A stretch of DNA of 64,000 nucleotides from Nonomuraea soli (GTDB taxonomy: Bacteria; Actinomycetota; Actinomycetes; Streptosporangiales; Streptosporangiaceae): positions 62,001 through 126,000 of the forward strand of contig NZ_JACDUR010000006.1 of NCBI RefSeq assembly GCF_013761175.1. Reading direction: 5' to 3'. The translations under genes were made by a program, and so were the position numbers. Each line of letters opens with the position of its first letter. Position 1 is the stretch's first letter. The notes beneath the pieces were generated by a model. That model saw nothing but the letters and a program-made list of their open reading frames with translations, ran no database searches and was not told where the DNA came from. Below are positions 25,801 through 34,487 of this stretch, one piece after another.

Positions 25801-26940
25801 GTGTCCGCTCCGTCACCGCTGCGCCCGATCGTCCTGGTCTTGGCCGCGGCGATCGTGCTGACCGGCTTCGGAGCCGCCCTCGGCCTGCGGGAACTGGGCC
25901 TGCCCTGGCAGGAGCCCGAGCGTGCCCCCGCGGCGGCGCGAGCCGTACCCGACCGGCTGGACCGGCTGGTGCCCGACGCCCGGCCGGTCAAGGAGCCCGT
26001 CAAAGAGTTCGGCCGCGGCGGCCCCGGCATCACCCCGACCCCGGCACGCGTGCTGGCCATCGCGTCCGCGGCCGTTCCCTCCGGCACCCGCCACCGGCTC
26101 GCGGCGGTCAAGGGCGTGCAGAAGGTCATGGCGGCCGACGCCGGGATGATCACCATCTCGGGGGCCGCGCTCAACCTGCTCGCCGTGGACCCCGCGGCCT
26201 TCCGCTCGTGGACCCCGCAGGCCGTCGCCGACGAGCCCGCGGTGTGGAGCGCCCTGATGCGCGGCGAACTGGTCGCCGACAGCTCGGCCACCCGGCGTTA
26301 CGGGCTCATCCCCGGCGCGCAGTACCAGGTCGACGGTGGTCCGCGGTTGCGCGTGGCCGCGGGGGCTCCGCTCGGGCTCAAGGGCATCGACGGTGTCGTC
26401 AGCACGGAGGCCGGCCGGGCGATGGGCCTGGCCGCCGACGTGGTCGTGCTGCTGCACGGCAAGGAGGGCCGCATCGACGCCGCGGCCGTGCGCGAGGTCA
26501 TGGGCGGCACCGCCCAGGTCGTCGCGCTGGGCGCGGCGCAGCCACGGGCCAAGCAGGTCACCGTCGGCAGGCCCGGCAGCTACCTCGACCTCTACCAGGC
26601 GGCCGCCTCCCACTGCCCCGGCCTGTCATGGACGGTCCTGGCAGCCATCGGCCAGGTGGAGAGCTCGCACGGCCGCAACAACGGCCCGTCGAGCGCGGGC
26701 GCGCTCGGCCCGATGCAGTTCATGCCGCGCACCTGGGCCCACTACGGCGTCGACGGCGACGGCGACGGCGAGAAGGACATCTGGAGCCCCTACGACGCCG
26801 TTCCCGGCGCGGCCAACTACCTGTGCAAGTCGGGCGCGCCGGGCAACCTGCGCAAGGCGATCTACGCCTACAACCACTCCTGGTCGTACGTGGACAAGGT
26901 CATGAACCTTGCGGCCGCGTACGCCCAGGACTACGCGTGA
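25801..26940 (+). CDS. lytic murein transglycosylase (SLT domain), membrane-anchored
   Basis: A 379-residue wall-active protein. Residues 7-28 form an N-terminal anchor or signal. Residues about 75-260 are a region of unknown fold with an Ala-rich segment. Residues about 270-379 are a lysozyme-like SLT domain: catalytic Glu287 in IGQVESSHGRN, then SAGALGPMQFMPRTW and the AYNHSWSYVDKV C-terminus. This set matches actinobacterial MltB/SLT-type enzymes that cleave the MurNAc-GlcNAc bond to form 1,6-anhydroMurNAc. The last 41 bp overlap the convergent hemH gene. Confidence 0.92.
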   Translation: MSAPSPLRPIVLVLAAAIVLTGFGAALGLRELGLPWQEPERAPAAARAVPDRLDRLVPDARPVKEPVKEFGRGGPGITPTPARVLAIASAAVPSGTRHRLAAVKGVQKVMAADAGMITISGAALNLLAVDPAAFRSWTPQAVADEPAVWSALMRGELVADSSATRRYGLIPGAQYQVDGGPRLRVAAGAPLGLKGIDGVVSTEAGRAMGLAADVVVLLHGKEGRIDAAAVREVMGGTAQVVALGAAQPRAKQVTVGRPGSYLDLYQAAASHCPGLSWTVLAAIGQVESSHGRNNGPSSAGALGPMQFMPRTWAHYGVDGDGDGEKDIWSPYDAVPGAANYLCKSGAPGNLRKAIYAYNHSWSYVDKVMNLAAAYAQDYA

Positions 26941-27847
26941 GCGGCAGGCAGCAGCCGGGGGCGCAGGCCACCGGCACCGGCTCCTCCAGCAGCTCGCGGA
27001 CCATCGCCACGAACCTCGGGTGCGTGCCGACCGTGGCCGCCCGCTCCATGGGCAGGCCCAGCTCGTCGGCGAGCTGCCTGGCCTCGGTGTCGAGGTCGTA
27101 GACGACCTCCATGTGGTCGGAGACGAACCCGATCGGCGCCAGCACGACCGGCTCGTCGAGGGTGCGCAGGTGGTCGAGCACGTCGGGCTCCAGCCACGGC
27201 ACCTCGGGCGGCCCGCTGCGCGACTGCCAGACCAGGTCCCACTCCCCGGTGCGGCCCAATGCCTGGCTGACCAGGGAGGCGGAGCGGCGCAGCTGCTCCT
27301 CGTAGCGGCTGACGGCGGCCATCGAGGAGGGGATGCTGTGGGCGGTGAACACCAGGCGCGCCGGCCGGCCGATCTTCTCCAGCGCCACCCCCACCCGGTC
27401 GGCCATGGCCTCCACGAAGCCGGGGTGGTCGCCGAAGTGGCGCATCTTGATCAGCTCGGGCCCGCCCTCGATCGAGATGCGGGCGATGTCCTCGTAGTAC
27501 TGGCGGCAGGAGGAGTAGCCGGCGAAGGCCGAGGTGGCGAAGACCGCCGCCCTGGCCACCCCGTCGTCCTTCATGCGCCGGACGGTCTCCTCGCCGAAGG
27601 GATGCCAGTTGCGGTTGCCCCAGTAGACCGGCACGTCGAGCTCGTCGCGCAGCGCCGACACCAGGGCCCGGTTCTGCTCGTTGATCGGGCTGACCCCGCC
27701 GAACGACTGGTAGTGCTCGGCCACCTCCAGGAGGCGTTCGCGCGGCACGTTGCGCCCGCGCACGACGTTCTCCAGGAACGGCATCACGTCGTCCGGCCCC
27801 TCCGGCCCCCCGAACGACAGAACCAGCAGCGCGTCATAGTTACCCAC
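26900..27847 (-). CDS. hemH: ferrochelatase (coproporphyrin III type)
   Basis: A 315-residue ferrochelatase, probably the coproporphyrin ferrochelatase CpfC of the actinobacterial haem pathway. Motifs include LLVLSFGGPEGPDDVMPFL, YWGNRNWHPF, the catalytic His in FTAHSIPSSM and the Glu in GFVSDHMEVVYDLD. Cys114 (SSCRQYYED) and the C-terminal Cys295, 299 and 300 (CAPGCC) could ligate the [2Fe-2S] cluster known in some actinobacterial enzymes; that ligation is inferred. The GTG at 27847 is preferred, since TAGGGT lies 7 bases upstream and the conserved N-terminus follows directly. It diverges from the S9 peptidase gene with only 38 bp between the starts, and overlaps the convergent transglycosylase gene by 41 bp. 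Confidence 0.95.
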   Translation of the reverse strand: MGNYDALLVLSFGGPEGPDDVMPFLENVVRGRNVPRERLLEVAEHYQSFGGVSPINEQNRALVSALRDELDVPVYWGNRNWHPFGEETVRRMKDDGVARAAVFATSAFAGYSSCRQYYEDIARISIEGGPELIKMRHFGDHPGFVEAMADRVGVALEKIGRPARLVFTAHSIPSSMAAVSRYEEQLRRSASLVSQALGRTGEWDLVWQSRSGPPEVPWLEPDVLDHLRTLDEPVVLAPIGFVSDHMEVVYDLDTEARQLADELGLPMERAATVGTHPRFVAMVRELLEEPVPVACAPGCCLPLTRSPGRTRPQGS

Positions 27848-27854
27848 GGCGACA

Positions 27855-27860
27855 ACCCTA
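27855..27860 (-). promoter_or_regulatory. -10-like hexamer TAGGGT, leaderless start of hemH
   Basis: On the minus strand TAGGGT is followed by 7 bases and the GTG at 27847. Confidence 0.5.
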
Positions 27861-27872
27861 TGTGCTGGCCGG

Positions 27873-27878
27873 TAAGTT
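27873..27878 (+). promoter_or_regulatory. -10-like hexamer TAAGTT, leaderless start of the S9 peptidase gene
   Basis: TAAGTT is followed by 7 bases and the GTG at 27886. With the hemH element it packs two divergent -10 boxes into 38 bp. Confidence 0.45.
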
Positions 27879-27885
27879 CGATCGG

Positions 27886-29862
27886 GTGAGCGCATTCAAG
27901 GACATTCGTGAATATGTGGCCATCCCACGCCTGGCATCGCTGCGGCTCTCGCCCGACGGCTCGCGGCTGATCGCCGTCGTCCAGTCCCTCAACCCCGACA
28001 CCAAGTCGTACGGCACCGCCCTGTGGGAGATCCCCGCCGACGGCGACCGTCCGCACCGCCTCACCCGCTCCGCCAAGGGCGAGGCGAGCGCCGCCTTCAC
28101 CGACGCCGGCGACGTGCTGTTCACCTCCCGCCGGCCCGACCCCACCGTCAAGGACTCCAGCGACGAGCTGCCCGCGCTCTGGCAGCTGCCCGGCCACGGC
28201 GGTGAGGCCCGCCAGATCGCCGACCGCCCCGGCGGCATCGGCGCCTTCCGTACGGCGGGCGAGACCGTCGTCTTCTCCTCTGACGTCCTCGGCGACGAGG
28301 AGTCCACCGAGGAGGAGCGACGCAAGGCGCGCAAGGACGCCGGCATCAGCGCGATCCTGCACGAGGGCTACCCGGTCCGCTACTGGGACCACGACCTGGG
28401 CCCGGCACGCACCCGCCTGTTCGCGGGCAGGCTCGGCGAGGACCGCCTCGACGACGTGCGCGAGCTGACCCCGGACGCCGGCAACGCGCTGCACGAGTCG
28501 TCCTTCGACCTGTCGCCCGACGGCTCCACCGTGGTCACCACCTGGCGCGAGTTCCTGCCGCGCGGCGAGAACCGCAGCGACCTCGTCGTCATCGACGTGG
28601 CCACCGGCGAACGCCGCGTCCTGGTCGCGGAGGTGGGCTGGGACTACTTCGCCCCCGTGATCTCGCCCGACGGCACCAAGGTCGCCGCCATCCGCGAACG
28701 CGACACCTCCATCGAGATCTCCGCCCGCATGGAGCTGTGGATCGGCGACCTGGCCACCGGCGAGGGCCGCAGCCACGCCTCCGACCTGTTCCCGCACGAC
28801 CTCGAGTGGGCCCCAGACTCCTCGGCCGTCTACATCGCCGCCGACCTCCAGGGCCGCCGCCCGATCTTCCGGGTGCCGGTCGGCTCCGACACGGCCGAGC
28901 GGATCACCGAGGACGGCGCGTTCCTGCACCTCAACGCCTCCGCCGACGGCTCGGCCCTGTACGCGCTGCGCAGCGGCTACGACATGCCGGCCACCCCGGT
29001 CCGCGTCGACCCGGCCACCGGCCAGGTCACCGAGCTCGGCTCGCCCGCGCCCAAGCTGGAGCTGCCCGGTACGCTCACCGAGATCAGCGCCACCGCCGAC
29101 GACGGCCAGGAGATCCGCGGCTGGCTCGTGCTGCCCGAGGGCGCCTCCGCCGACAACCCCGCGCCGTTCCTGCTGTGGATCCACGGCGGGCCGCTCGGCT
29201 CCTGGAACGACTGGTCCTGGCGCTGGAACCCGTGGATCATGGCCTCCCAGGGCTACGCCGTCCTGCTGCCCGACCCGTGCATGTCCACCGGGTACGGCCA
29301 GCACCACATCGACCGCGGCTGGGCCGACTGGGGACCCCGCACCCTGGCCGACCTCGACGCCATCGTCGACGTCGCCCTGGCCCGCGACGACATCGACAAC
29401 GAGCGCATCGCCGCGATGGGCGGCTCCTTCGGCGGCTACATGGCCAACTGGGTGGCCGGGCACACCGACCGCTACAAGGCCATCGTCACCCACGCCTCGC
29501 TGTGGAACCTCGACCAGTTCGCGGGCACCACCGACGCCTCCATGTACTGGCAGCGCGAGTTCGGCACGCCCGGCTCCGAGCTGTACGAGAAGCTGTCGCC
29601 GCACCACGCGCTCGACAAGATCGTCACCCCGATGCTCGTCATCCACGGCGACAAGGACTACCGGGTGCCGATCGGGGAAGGCCTGCGGTTGTGGTGGGAC
29701 CTCCAGCGCACCGGCGTGGAGTCCAAGTTCCTGTACTTCCCCGACGAGAACCACTGGATCCTCAAGCCCGGCAACGTCGTGGCCTGGTACGAGACCGTCG
29801 GGGCCTTCCTCGCCCACCACGTGCTCGGCCAGGAGTGGAAGCGACCCGAGAGCGTGGCATGA
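27886..29862 (+). CDS. S9 family peptidase (prolyl oligopeptidase/acylaminoacyl peptidase type)
   Basis: A 658-residue serine peptidase. Residues 1-390 form a beta-propeller with WD-like repeats (LRLSPDGSRLIAVVQ, DLSPDGSTVVTTW, VISPDGTKVAAIRE, EWAPDSSAVYIAA). Residues 400-658 are the alpha/beta hydrolase domain with nucleophile Ser514 (MGGSFGGYMA), Asp591 (HGDKDYRVP) and His623 (DENHWI). There is no signal peptide, so it is probably cytosolic and trims peptides or N-acyl amino acids. The GTG at 27886 is chosen over an upstream start because of the leaderless promoter spacing. Its stop overlaps the ATG of the phosphatase gene (ATGA). Confidence 0.93.
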   Translation: MSAFKDIREYVAIPRLASLRLSPDGSRLIAVVQSLNPDTKSYGTALWEIPADGDRPHRLTRSAKGEASAAFTDAGDVLFTSRRPDPTVKDSSDELPALWQLPGHGGEARQIADRPGGIGAFRTAGETVVFSSDVLGDEESTEEERRKARKDAGISAILHEGYPVRYWDHDLGPARTRLFAGRLGEDRLDDVRELTPDAGNALHESSFDLSPDGSTVVTTWREFLPRGENRSDLVVIDVATGERRVLVAEVGWDYFAPVISPDGTKVAAIRERDTSIEISARMELWIGDLATGEGRSHASDLFPHDLEWAPDSSAVYIAADLQGRRPIFRVPVGSDTAERITEDGAFLHLNASADGSALYALRSGYDMPATPVRVDPATGQVTELGSPAPKLELPGTLTEISATADDGQEIRGWLVLPEGASADNPAPFLLWIHGGPLGSWNDWSWRWNPWIMASQGYAVLLPDPCMSTGYGQHHIDRGWADWGPRTLADLDAIVDVALARDDIDNERIAAMGGSFGGYMANWVAGHTDRYKAIVTHASLWNLDQFAGTTDASMYWQREFGTPGSELYEKLSPHHALDKIVTPMLVIHGDKDYRVPIGEGLRLWWDLQRTGVESKFLYFPDENHWILKPGNVVAWYETVGAFLAHHVLGQEWKRPESVA

Positions 29863-30632
29863 ACTACCTCGAACAGGCGGAGGAGATAGCGCGCGAAGCG
29901 GGCGAGATGCTGCTCGCCAAGCGTGCCGGCCGCCCCGTCGTCGCCGACACCAAGTCCAGCCCCACCGACGTGGTGACCGAACTGGACCGGGCCTCCGAGG
30001 AGCTGATCCGCTCCCGCATCCCCGCCGGGCACGCCGTGCTCGGCGAGGAGGAGGGCGCCACCGGCTCCGGCTCGGTGCGCTGGATCGTCGACCCCATCGA
30101 CGGGACGGTCAACTTCCTGTACGGCCTGCCGGACTGGGCGGTCTCCATCGCCGTGGAGGTCGACGGGCAGATCGTGGCGGGAGTGGTCAACAACGTGCCG
30201 CGCGGCGAGGTGTTCACCGCCTCGCTGGGCGGGGGAGCATGGCTCGGCGGCGAGCGGCTGCGCTGCACCACCGGGGTGCCGCTGGAGCAGGCCCTGGTCG
30301 CGACCGGCTTCGGCTACTCCGCCGCGCGCCGTGCCGTACAGGCCGAGGTCGTCGCCCACGTGCTGCCGCGCGTGCGCGACATCCGGCGCGGCGGCTCGTG
30401 CGCCGTGGACCTGTGCTCCGTCGCCGCCGGCCGGGTCGACGCCTACTACGAGCGCGGCACCAACGCGTGGGACCACGCCGCGGGCGGGCTCATCGCCCGC
30501 GAGGCCGGCGCGCTCGTGGGCGGCATGCACGGCAGGCCCGTCGGGCCCGAGATGGCGATCTGCGCCGCTCCCGGCCTGTTCGAGGCCCTGCACGACCTGA
30601 TCGCGCCGCTGGACCCCGAACGGGACGCCTGA
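29859..30632 (+). CDS. inositol monophosphatase family protein
   Basis: A 257-residue Mg2+-dependent phosphatase. Metal-site motifs are GEEEG (first Glu), WIVDPIDGTVNFLYGLP (DPxDGTxN signature) and WDHAAGGLIAREAGA (the WDxAAG motif). The family hydrolyses inositol 1-phosphate, histidinol phosphate or related substrates; inositol phosphatases matter for phosphatidylinositol and mycothiol synthesis in actinobacteria. The ATG overlaps the stop of the S9 peptidase gene. I recall a phosphatase next to hemH and cutRS also in Streptomyces. A hairpin terminator follows. Confidence 0.93.
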   Translation: MNYLEQAEEIAREAGEMLLAKRAGRPVVADTKSSPTDVVTELDRASEELIRSRIPAGHAVLGEEEGATGSGSVRWIVDPIDGTVNFLYGLPDWAVSIAVEVDGQIVAGVVNNVPRGEVFTASLGGGAWLGGERLRCTTGVPLEQALVATGFGYSAARRAVQAEVVAHVLPRVRDIRRGGSCAVDLCSVAAGRVDAYYERGTNAWDHAAGGLIAREAGALVGGMHGRPVGPEMAICAAPGLFEALHDLIAPLDPERDA

Positions 30633-30641
30633 CGCCCTCCG

Positions 30642-30686
30642 AACGACGAGAACGCCCGCCGGACGCGTCCCGCGGGCGTTCTGGTC
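30642..30686. terminator. hairpin terminator after the inositol monophosphatase gene
   Basis: GAACGCCCGC (30650-30659) pairs with GCGGGCGTTC (30672-30681) around a 12-base loop, extended by outer CGAC/GTCG. It lies between two convergent genes. Confidence 0.75.
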
Positions 30687-30698
30687 GTCTATGGGTGG

Positions 30699-30869
30699 TC
30701 AGCAGCTGCGCGGCAACGGGATGCCGTGATCGTCGGCCAGGCGGCGAAGGTCTTCGATCTCGGCGGTGAGTGTCTCGGCGAGGTAGTCGTCACCGGCTGA
30801 CCTCGCTTCGGTGAGACCTCTGTAGGCCTGGTCGAGACGGTGTTCGATCGTACTCGTGAACTCGCCCAT
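30699..30869 (-). CDS. small helical protein of unknown function (56 aa)
   Basis: A 56-residue acidic helical protein beginning MGEFTSTIEHRLDQAYRGL. The ATG at 30869 is preceded by AGAGAAGGTGAG, a good ribosome binding site, which supports real translation. The heptad-like pattern (AYRGLTEARSAGDDYLAETLTAEIEDLRRLADDHGI) suggests two helices, possibly a coiled-coil hairpin. No Cys cluster, signal or membrane segment is seen. Similar short ORFs occur next to the cutRS region in other actinobacteria as far as I recall. It faces the inositol monophosphatase gene and diverges from the response regulator gene. Confidence 0.7.
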   Translation of the reverse strand: MGEFTSTIEHRLDQAYRGLTEARSAGDDYLAETLTAEIEDLRRLADDHGIPLPRSC

Positions 30870-31040
30870 CTCACCTTCTCTCGGGGGGGTTCGTGGCATG
30901 TTCGGTTGGGTGTACCCCCGCCGGGCGACAGCTGAAACCTCGAAGTGAGTGTGCCGTGCGTCACCGCGCCGCCGTACATGCCTTACCGTGCGCTTATCGG
31001 CGTTGCGTCCACAATGATGTGTCAACTTGAGGAGTGAACC

Positions 31041-31694
31041 GTGCGGGTGCTGGTGGTCGAGGACGAGCGAGTGCTCGCCGACGCGATCGCGACCGGGCTG
31101 CGGCGTGAGGCGATGGCGGTCGACGTCGCCTACGACGGCGGCTCGGCTCTGGAGAAGACCTCCTACATCGACTACGACGTCATCGTGCTCGACCGCGACC
31201 TGCCGGTCGTGCACGGAGACGAGGTGGCGCGCAGGCTGGTCGAGCAGCGCTCGGCCACGCGCATCCTGATGCTGACCGCCGCCGGCGACGTCGACGACAA
31301 GGTCGAGGGACTCGGCCTCGGCGCCGACGACTACCTGGCCAAGCCCTTCGTCTTCATCGAGCTCGTCGCCCGCGTGCGGGCACTCGGACGGCGCTCGGCC
31401 CCCGCCCTCCCGCCGGTGCTGGAACGCGGCGGCATCCGCCTCGACCCGGGCAAGCGGCTCGTCGAGCGCGACGGCAAGGAGATCGTCCTCACCAAGAAGG
31501 AGTTCGCGGTGCTGGAGGAGCTCATGCGCGCGGAAGGCGCGGTGGTCAGCCAGGAGGACCTGCTGGACAAGGCGTGGGACGAGAACATCGACCCGTTCAC
31601 CAACGTCGTGCGCGTCACCATGATGACGCTGCGCAAGAAGCTGGGTGAGCCGCAGGTGATCGAGACGGTTCCGGGGGTTGGGTACAAGTTGTGA
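31041..31694 (+). CDS. OmpR/PhoB-family response regulator (CutR-like)
   Basis: A 217-residue response regulator. The receiver domain (residues 1-115) has the acidic pair E7-D8, the phosphoacceptor Asp51 (VIVLDRDLP) and the Lys in YLAKPF. The C-terminal winged-helix DNA-binding domain (about 125-217) ends VVRVTMMTLRKKLGEPQVIETVPGVGYKL. The length matches Streptomyces CutR, and the neighbours (hemH, phosphatase, DUF4193) support the CutRS assignment; CutRS has been linked to secretion or redox stress responses. The GTG start follows GAGGAGTGAACC. Its stop overlaps the kinase GTG (GTGA). Confidence 0.92.
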   Translation: MRVLVVEDERVLADAIATGLRREAMAVDVAYDGGSALEKTSYIDYDVIVLDRDLPVVHGDEVARRLVEQRSATRILMLTAAGDVDDKVEGLGLGADDYLAKPFVFIELVARVRALGRRSAPALPPVLERGGIRLDPGKRLVERDGKEIVLTKKEFAVLEELMRAEGAVVSQEDLLDKAWDENIDPFTNVVRVTMMTLRKKLGEPQVIETVPGVGYKL

Positions 31695-33013
31695 CCGAAC
31701 GGCCAGAACGTCGGGCGGAGCCGACGCATCCGATGATCAGCCCGCACACGGGGCGGGCGGAGGAACTCACGATCGGCGGGCGCCCCCAGCCCCCGCCCCC
31801 AAGCGGCCCCCCGGCCTGGGACGGGCCACCGCCGCTGTTCGCCGACCAGAAGGCACCCGCCAGCCGCATGCGCGAGCTGCGCGAGGTCGGCCTGAGCATC
31901 CGGTGGAAGCTCACGCTCACCTACGGCGCGGTCTTCTTCGCCGCCGGGGCGCTGCTGCTCGTGGTGATGTACTTCATCGTCCGCGCCGTGCTCTACGCCG
32001 GCTTCGACTATCGGCTCAAGCTGCCCGACTGGGCCGCCGCCCTCAAGGCGGACCTTGACGGCCAGGTGCTGCTGCTGCGCACCGCGGAGATCAACGAGGT
32101 CCTCGACACGCTCGTCAGGCAGTCGATCCTGGTGCTGCTCGGCGTCGGCATCCTCGCGCTCGTCATGGGCTACCTGGTGGCCGACCGAGCCCTCAAGCCG
32201 GTCGCCCAGATGACCGCCACCGCCCGCAAGCTCTCCGAAAGCAACCTCGCCCACCAGCGCATCGACCTCAAAGGCCCCCCCGACGAGCTCAAGGAGCTCG
32301 CCGACACCTTCGACGCCATGCTCACCCGCCTCAATCTGGCCTTCGACTCCCAGCGCCGGTTCGTCGCCAACGCCTCTCACGAGCTCCGTACGCCCCTCAC
32401 GATCAACAGGACGGTCCTGGAGATCGCCCTGACCGATCCCGAGGCCTCAGAGGATCTCAAGGCGCTGGGCCGTACCCTCCTGGAGGTCAACGCCCGCAAC
32501 GAGAAGCTCATCGAGGGCCTGCTCCTGCTCGCCCGTAGCGAACGCGAGCTGGCCGTACGCAAGCCCGTCGACATCCAGGACGTCGCGCACACCGCCGTCG
32601 AGCAGCTGGTGCCGTTCGCCGCCGAGCACGGTGTGACAGTCATCACGGACCTTCACAACGCCGGTACGCAGGGCGATCCGGTGCTTCTGGAGCGCTCGGT
32701 GAGCAACCTGCTGGAGAACGCGGTCAAGTACAACCTGCCCTCCGACGGAAAAGTCTGGATCCGAACGGGAATGTCGGACGGTGCCTTGGTTGTTCAGGTG
32801 GCCAACACGGGGCAACATGTCCCGGCGTACGAGGTCAACAGCCTTTTCGAGCCGTTCAGGAGGCTCCACGCCGACCGCGTGGACTCGGCCAAGGGAGCGG
32901 GTCTGGGGTTGTCGATCGTGCGAGCGGTCGTACAGGCACATGGTGGCAATGTGACCGCCGCGCCGCGTGACGGCGGCGGGCTCGTCGTCACCATTCGGCT
33001 CCCGGGTCGTTAG
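31691..33013 (+). CDS. sensor histidine kinase (CutS-like)
   Basis: A 440-residue membrane kinase. A Pro-rich cytoplasmic N-terminus of about 65 residues precedes the first membrane helix (about 72-98). A short extracytoplasmic segment (about 99-140) and the second helix (about 140-162) lead to a HAMP linker. The dimerisation domain has the phospho-acceptor SHELRTPLT motif (near residue 229), and the ATPase domain has SNLLENAVKYN (N box) and GAGLGLSIVRAVVQAHGG (G boxes). It is translationally coupled to the response regulator gene. The extracytoplasmic sensor is too short to name a ligand. Confidence 0.92.
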   Translation: MTERPERRAEPTHPMISPHTGRAEELTIGGRPQPPPPSGPPAWDGPPPLFADQKAPASRMRELREVGLSIRWKLTLTYGAVFFAAGALLLVVMYFIVRAVLYAGFDYRLKLPDWAAALKADLDGQVLLLRTAEINEVLDTLVRQSILVLLGVGILALVMGYLVADRALKPVAQMTATARKLSESNLAHQRIDLKGPPDELKELADTFDAMLTRLNLAFDSQRRFVANASHELRTPLTINRTVLEIALTDPEASEDLKALGRTLLEVNARNEKLIEGLLLLARSERELAVRKPVDIQDVAHTAVEQLVPFAAEHGVTVITDLHNAGTQGDPVLLERSVSNLLENAVKYNLPSDGKVWIRTGMSDGALVVQVANTGQHVPAYEVNSLFEPFRRLHADRVDSAKGAGLGLSIVRAVVQAHGGNVTAAPRDGGGLVVTIRLPGR

Positions 33014-33299
33014 ATCCGGCGTGTTGATCTGGCGCGGAAGTCTCAAGGACGCCGCACATGTGGTTGGATGTGCCGTCGAACACGGTGGTGCATGACGCCA
33101 AAGCTGTGGTTTTGGCCATATTTGGCTAACCAGCGCTTCCGGCAGAAGGCACTGGCGTGTAGGGAGGTTCGGCGACCGCTCCCAAAGGGTACCGATTGCC
33201 AAAATCTCCCCTACGGAACGGGCACAAGATGGGCCTCTCGGACGTTACACGACGCGCAAAAGGCGCACGCACAGATATGAGGGGGATGGAGTAAGCACA
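33014..33299 (+). other. 286-bp intergenic region upstream of the DUF4193 gene
   Basis: No coding sequence or recognisable RNA motif is seen. It is less GC-rich than the flanking genes and must carry the DUF4193 promoter. The 3' end has a strong ribosome binding site (GGGGGATGGAG) 9 bases before the ATG at 33300. Confidence 0.6.
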
Positions 33300-33599
33300 A
33301 TGGCAACCGATTACGACAGCCCGCGCAAGACCGACGACGACCTGGGGGAGGACAGTCTCCAGGAGCTCCAGGCGCGGCGCACCGACAAGTCCTCCGGCAG
33401 CATCGACATCGATGAGACGGACCTCGCCGAGTCGCTCGAGCTGCCCGGCGCGGACCTGTCCAACGAGGAGCTCTCGCTCCGTGTCATCCCGCGGCAGGCC
33501 GACGAGTTCACCTGTTCTCGTTGCTTCCTGGTGCACCACCGCAGCCAGCTGGCCAGTGAGAAGAACGGCCAGCAGGTATGCCGGGAGTGCGCCGCCTGA
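33300..33599 (+). CDS. DUF4193 family protein
   Basis: A 99-residue conserved actinobacterial protein. The N-terminal half is acidic and probably disordered (residues 1-60, with SGSIDIDETDLAESLELPGADLS). The C-terminus has a CSRCFLVHHRSQLA ... VCRECAA pattern: two CxxC pairs, 20-odd residues apart, that likely bind zinc. DUF4193 proteins are near-universal in actinomycetes and abundant, but their function is not known. It has a strong ribosome binding site and an isolated promoter region. In Streptomyces I recall it sits near dut; here about 29 kb separate them. Confidence 0.93.
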   Translation: MATDYDSPRKTDDDLGEDSLQELQARRTDKSSGSIDIDETDLAESLELPGADLSNEELSLRVIPRQADEFTCSRCFLVHHRSQLASEKNGQQVCRECAA

Positions 33600-33659
33600 C
33601 GATGGAAGGGCGACGCTCGGGGTAGCAAGCGACCGTCGCATGAACGGAGGCTTCGCGTC

Positions 33660-34454
33660 GTGTCCACGGAGAAAGACAAGCAACCAGGTAAGGAGATCGC
33701 CGACCCCGGTGACGAGGTCGGCGAACTCGTAGGCAGGCTCACCGGCGAGGACGAGCTGGAGCCGGCCGAGCGGCGCAGACTGCTCGGCCGTCTGGCCCGG
33801 GCCGTCTCCGACGGCGCCAGGAAGGCCAAGCAGACAGGTGTCGGCCGCGGCCGCTGGCTTGCCGACCTCTTTCTCAACATCGCACCACGCATTCCCATCC
33901 GGGATCTTCAGACGCTCTCCGAGCACCACCACGGCCTCACCGGCGAAGCACTAGCCGACGATCTCGTCCGCACCGCACAGAAGGCGACGATGACGGTCGG
34001 CGCGGTCGGTGGCGCCCTGGCGGCAGCGGAGTTCGCCGCCCCGCCCCTCCTCCTGTCCGCCCCCGCCCAGCTGGTCGCCGAGACCATCGTCGTGGCGGCC
34101 ATCGAGGTCAAGCTGCTGGCCGAACTGCACGAGGTGTACGGCGTGCGCATCGACGGCAGCGGCGCCCAGCGCGCCGTCGCCTTCTCCTCGGCGTGGGCCA
34201 AACAGCGCGGCATCGACCCGCTCGCCCCGGCGTCCGTCACCCTCGCCCTGGGTGCGGCCACCAAGGCGGCGCTGCGCAAACGCCTCATGCGCACCCTGGG
34301 ACGCCACCTGACCACGCTCGGCCCGTTCCTCACGGGAGCCGTGGCAGGCGGGGCCCTCAACCGCGCGGCCACCAAGAAACTCGGCGAGACCATCCGCAAC
34401 GACCTGCGGGGCAAGCTCCCGCCGGCGCCCCGGCGAGACCAGATCACCCCCTGA
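33660..34454 (+). CDS. hypothetical protein, EcsC-like helical
   Basis: A 264-residue mostly helical protein with a GTG start preceded by GAACGGAGG. The N-terminus (residues 1-70) is charged. Residues about 105-150 are hydrophobic (MTVGAVGGALAAAEFAAPPLLLSAPAQLVAETIVVAAIEVKLLAEL), and a second Gly/Ala-rich helix pair near residues 218-245 contains TLGPFLTGAVAGGALNRAATKKLG. This pattern is close to EcsC-family or glycine-zipper proteins that insert into membranes. No catalytic motif is seen. It lies between DUF4193 and a GNAT gene on the same strand. Confidence 0.75.
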   Translation: MSTEKDKQPGKEIADPGDEVGELVGRLTGEDELEPAERRRLLGRLARAVSDGARKAKQTGVGRGRWLADLFLNIAPRIPIRDLQTLSEHHHGLTGEALADDLVRTAQKATMTVGAVGGALAAAEFAAPPLLLSAPAQLVAETIVVAAIEVKLLAELHEVYGVRIDGSGAQRAVAFSSAWAKQRGIDPLAPASVTLALGAATKAALRKRLMRTLGRHLTTLGPFLTGAVAGGALNRAATKKLGETIRNDLRGKLPPAPRRDQITP

Positions 34455-34474
34455 CCGCACCGGCCCCGCTCTCC

Positions 34475-34480
34475 TAAGCT
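34475..34480 (+). promoter_or_regulatory. -10-like hexamer TAAGCT, leaderless start of the GNAT gene
   Basis: TAAGCT is followed by 7 bases and the ATG at 34488. No ribosome binding site is seen. Confidence 0.45.
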
Positions 34481-34487
34481 GTCACGG

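Noticed and set aside
33014..33299. SigR/SigH-type promoter (GGAA...GTT) before DUF4193
   Set aside because: GGAAC and GTT are present, but about 24 bases apart; the expected spacing is about 18-19.
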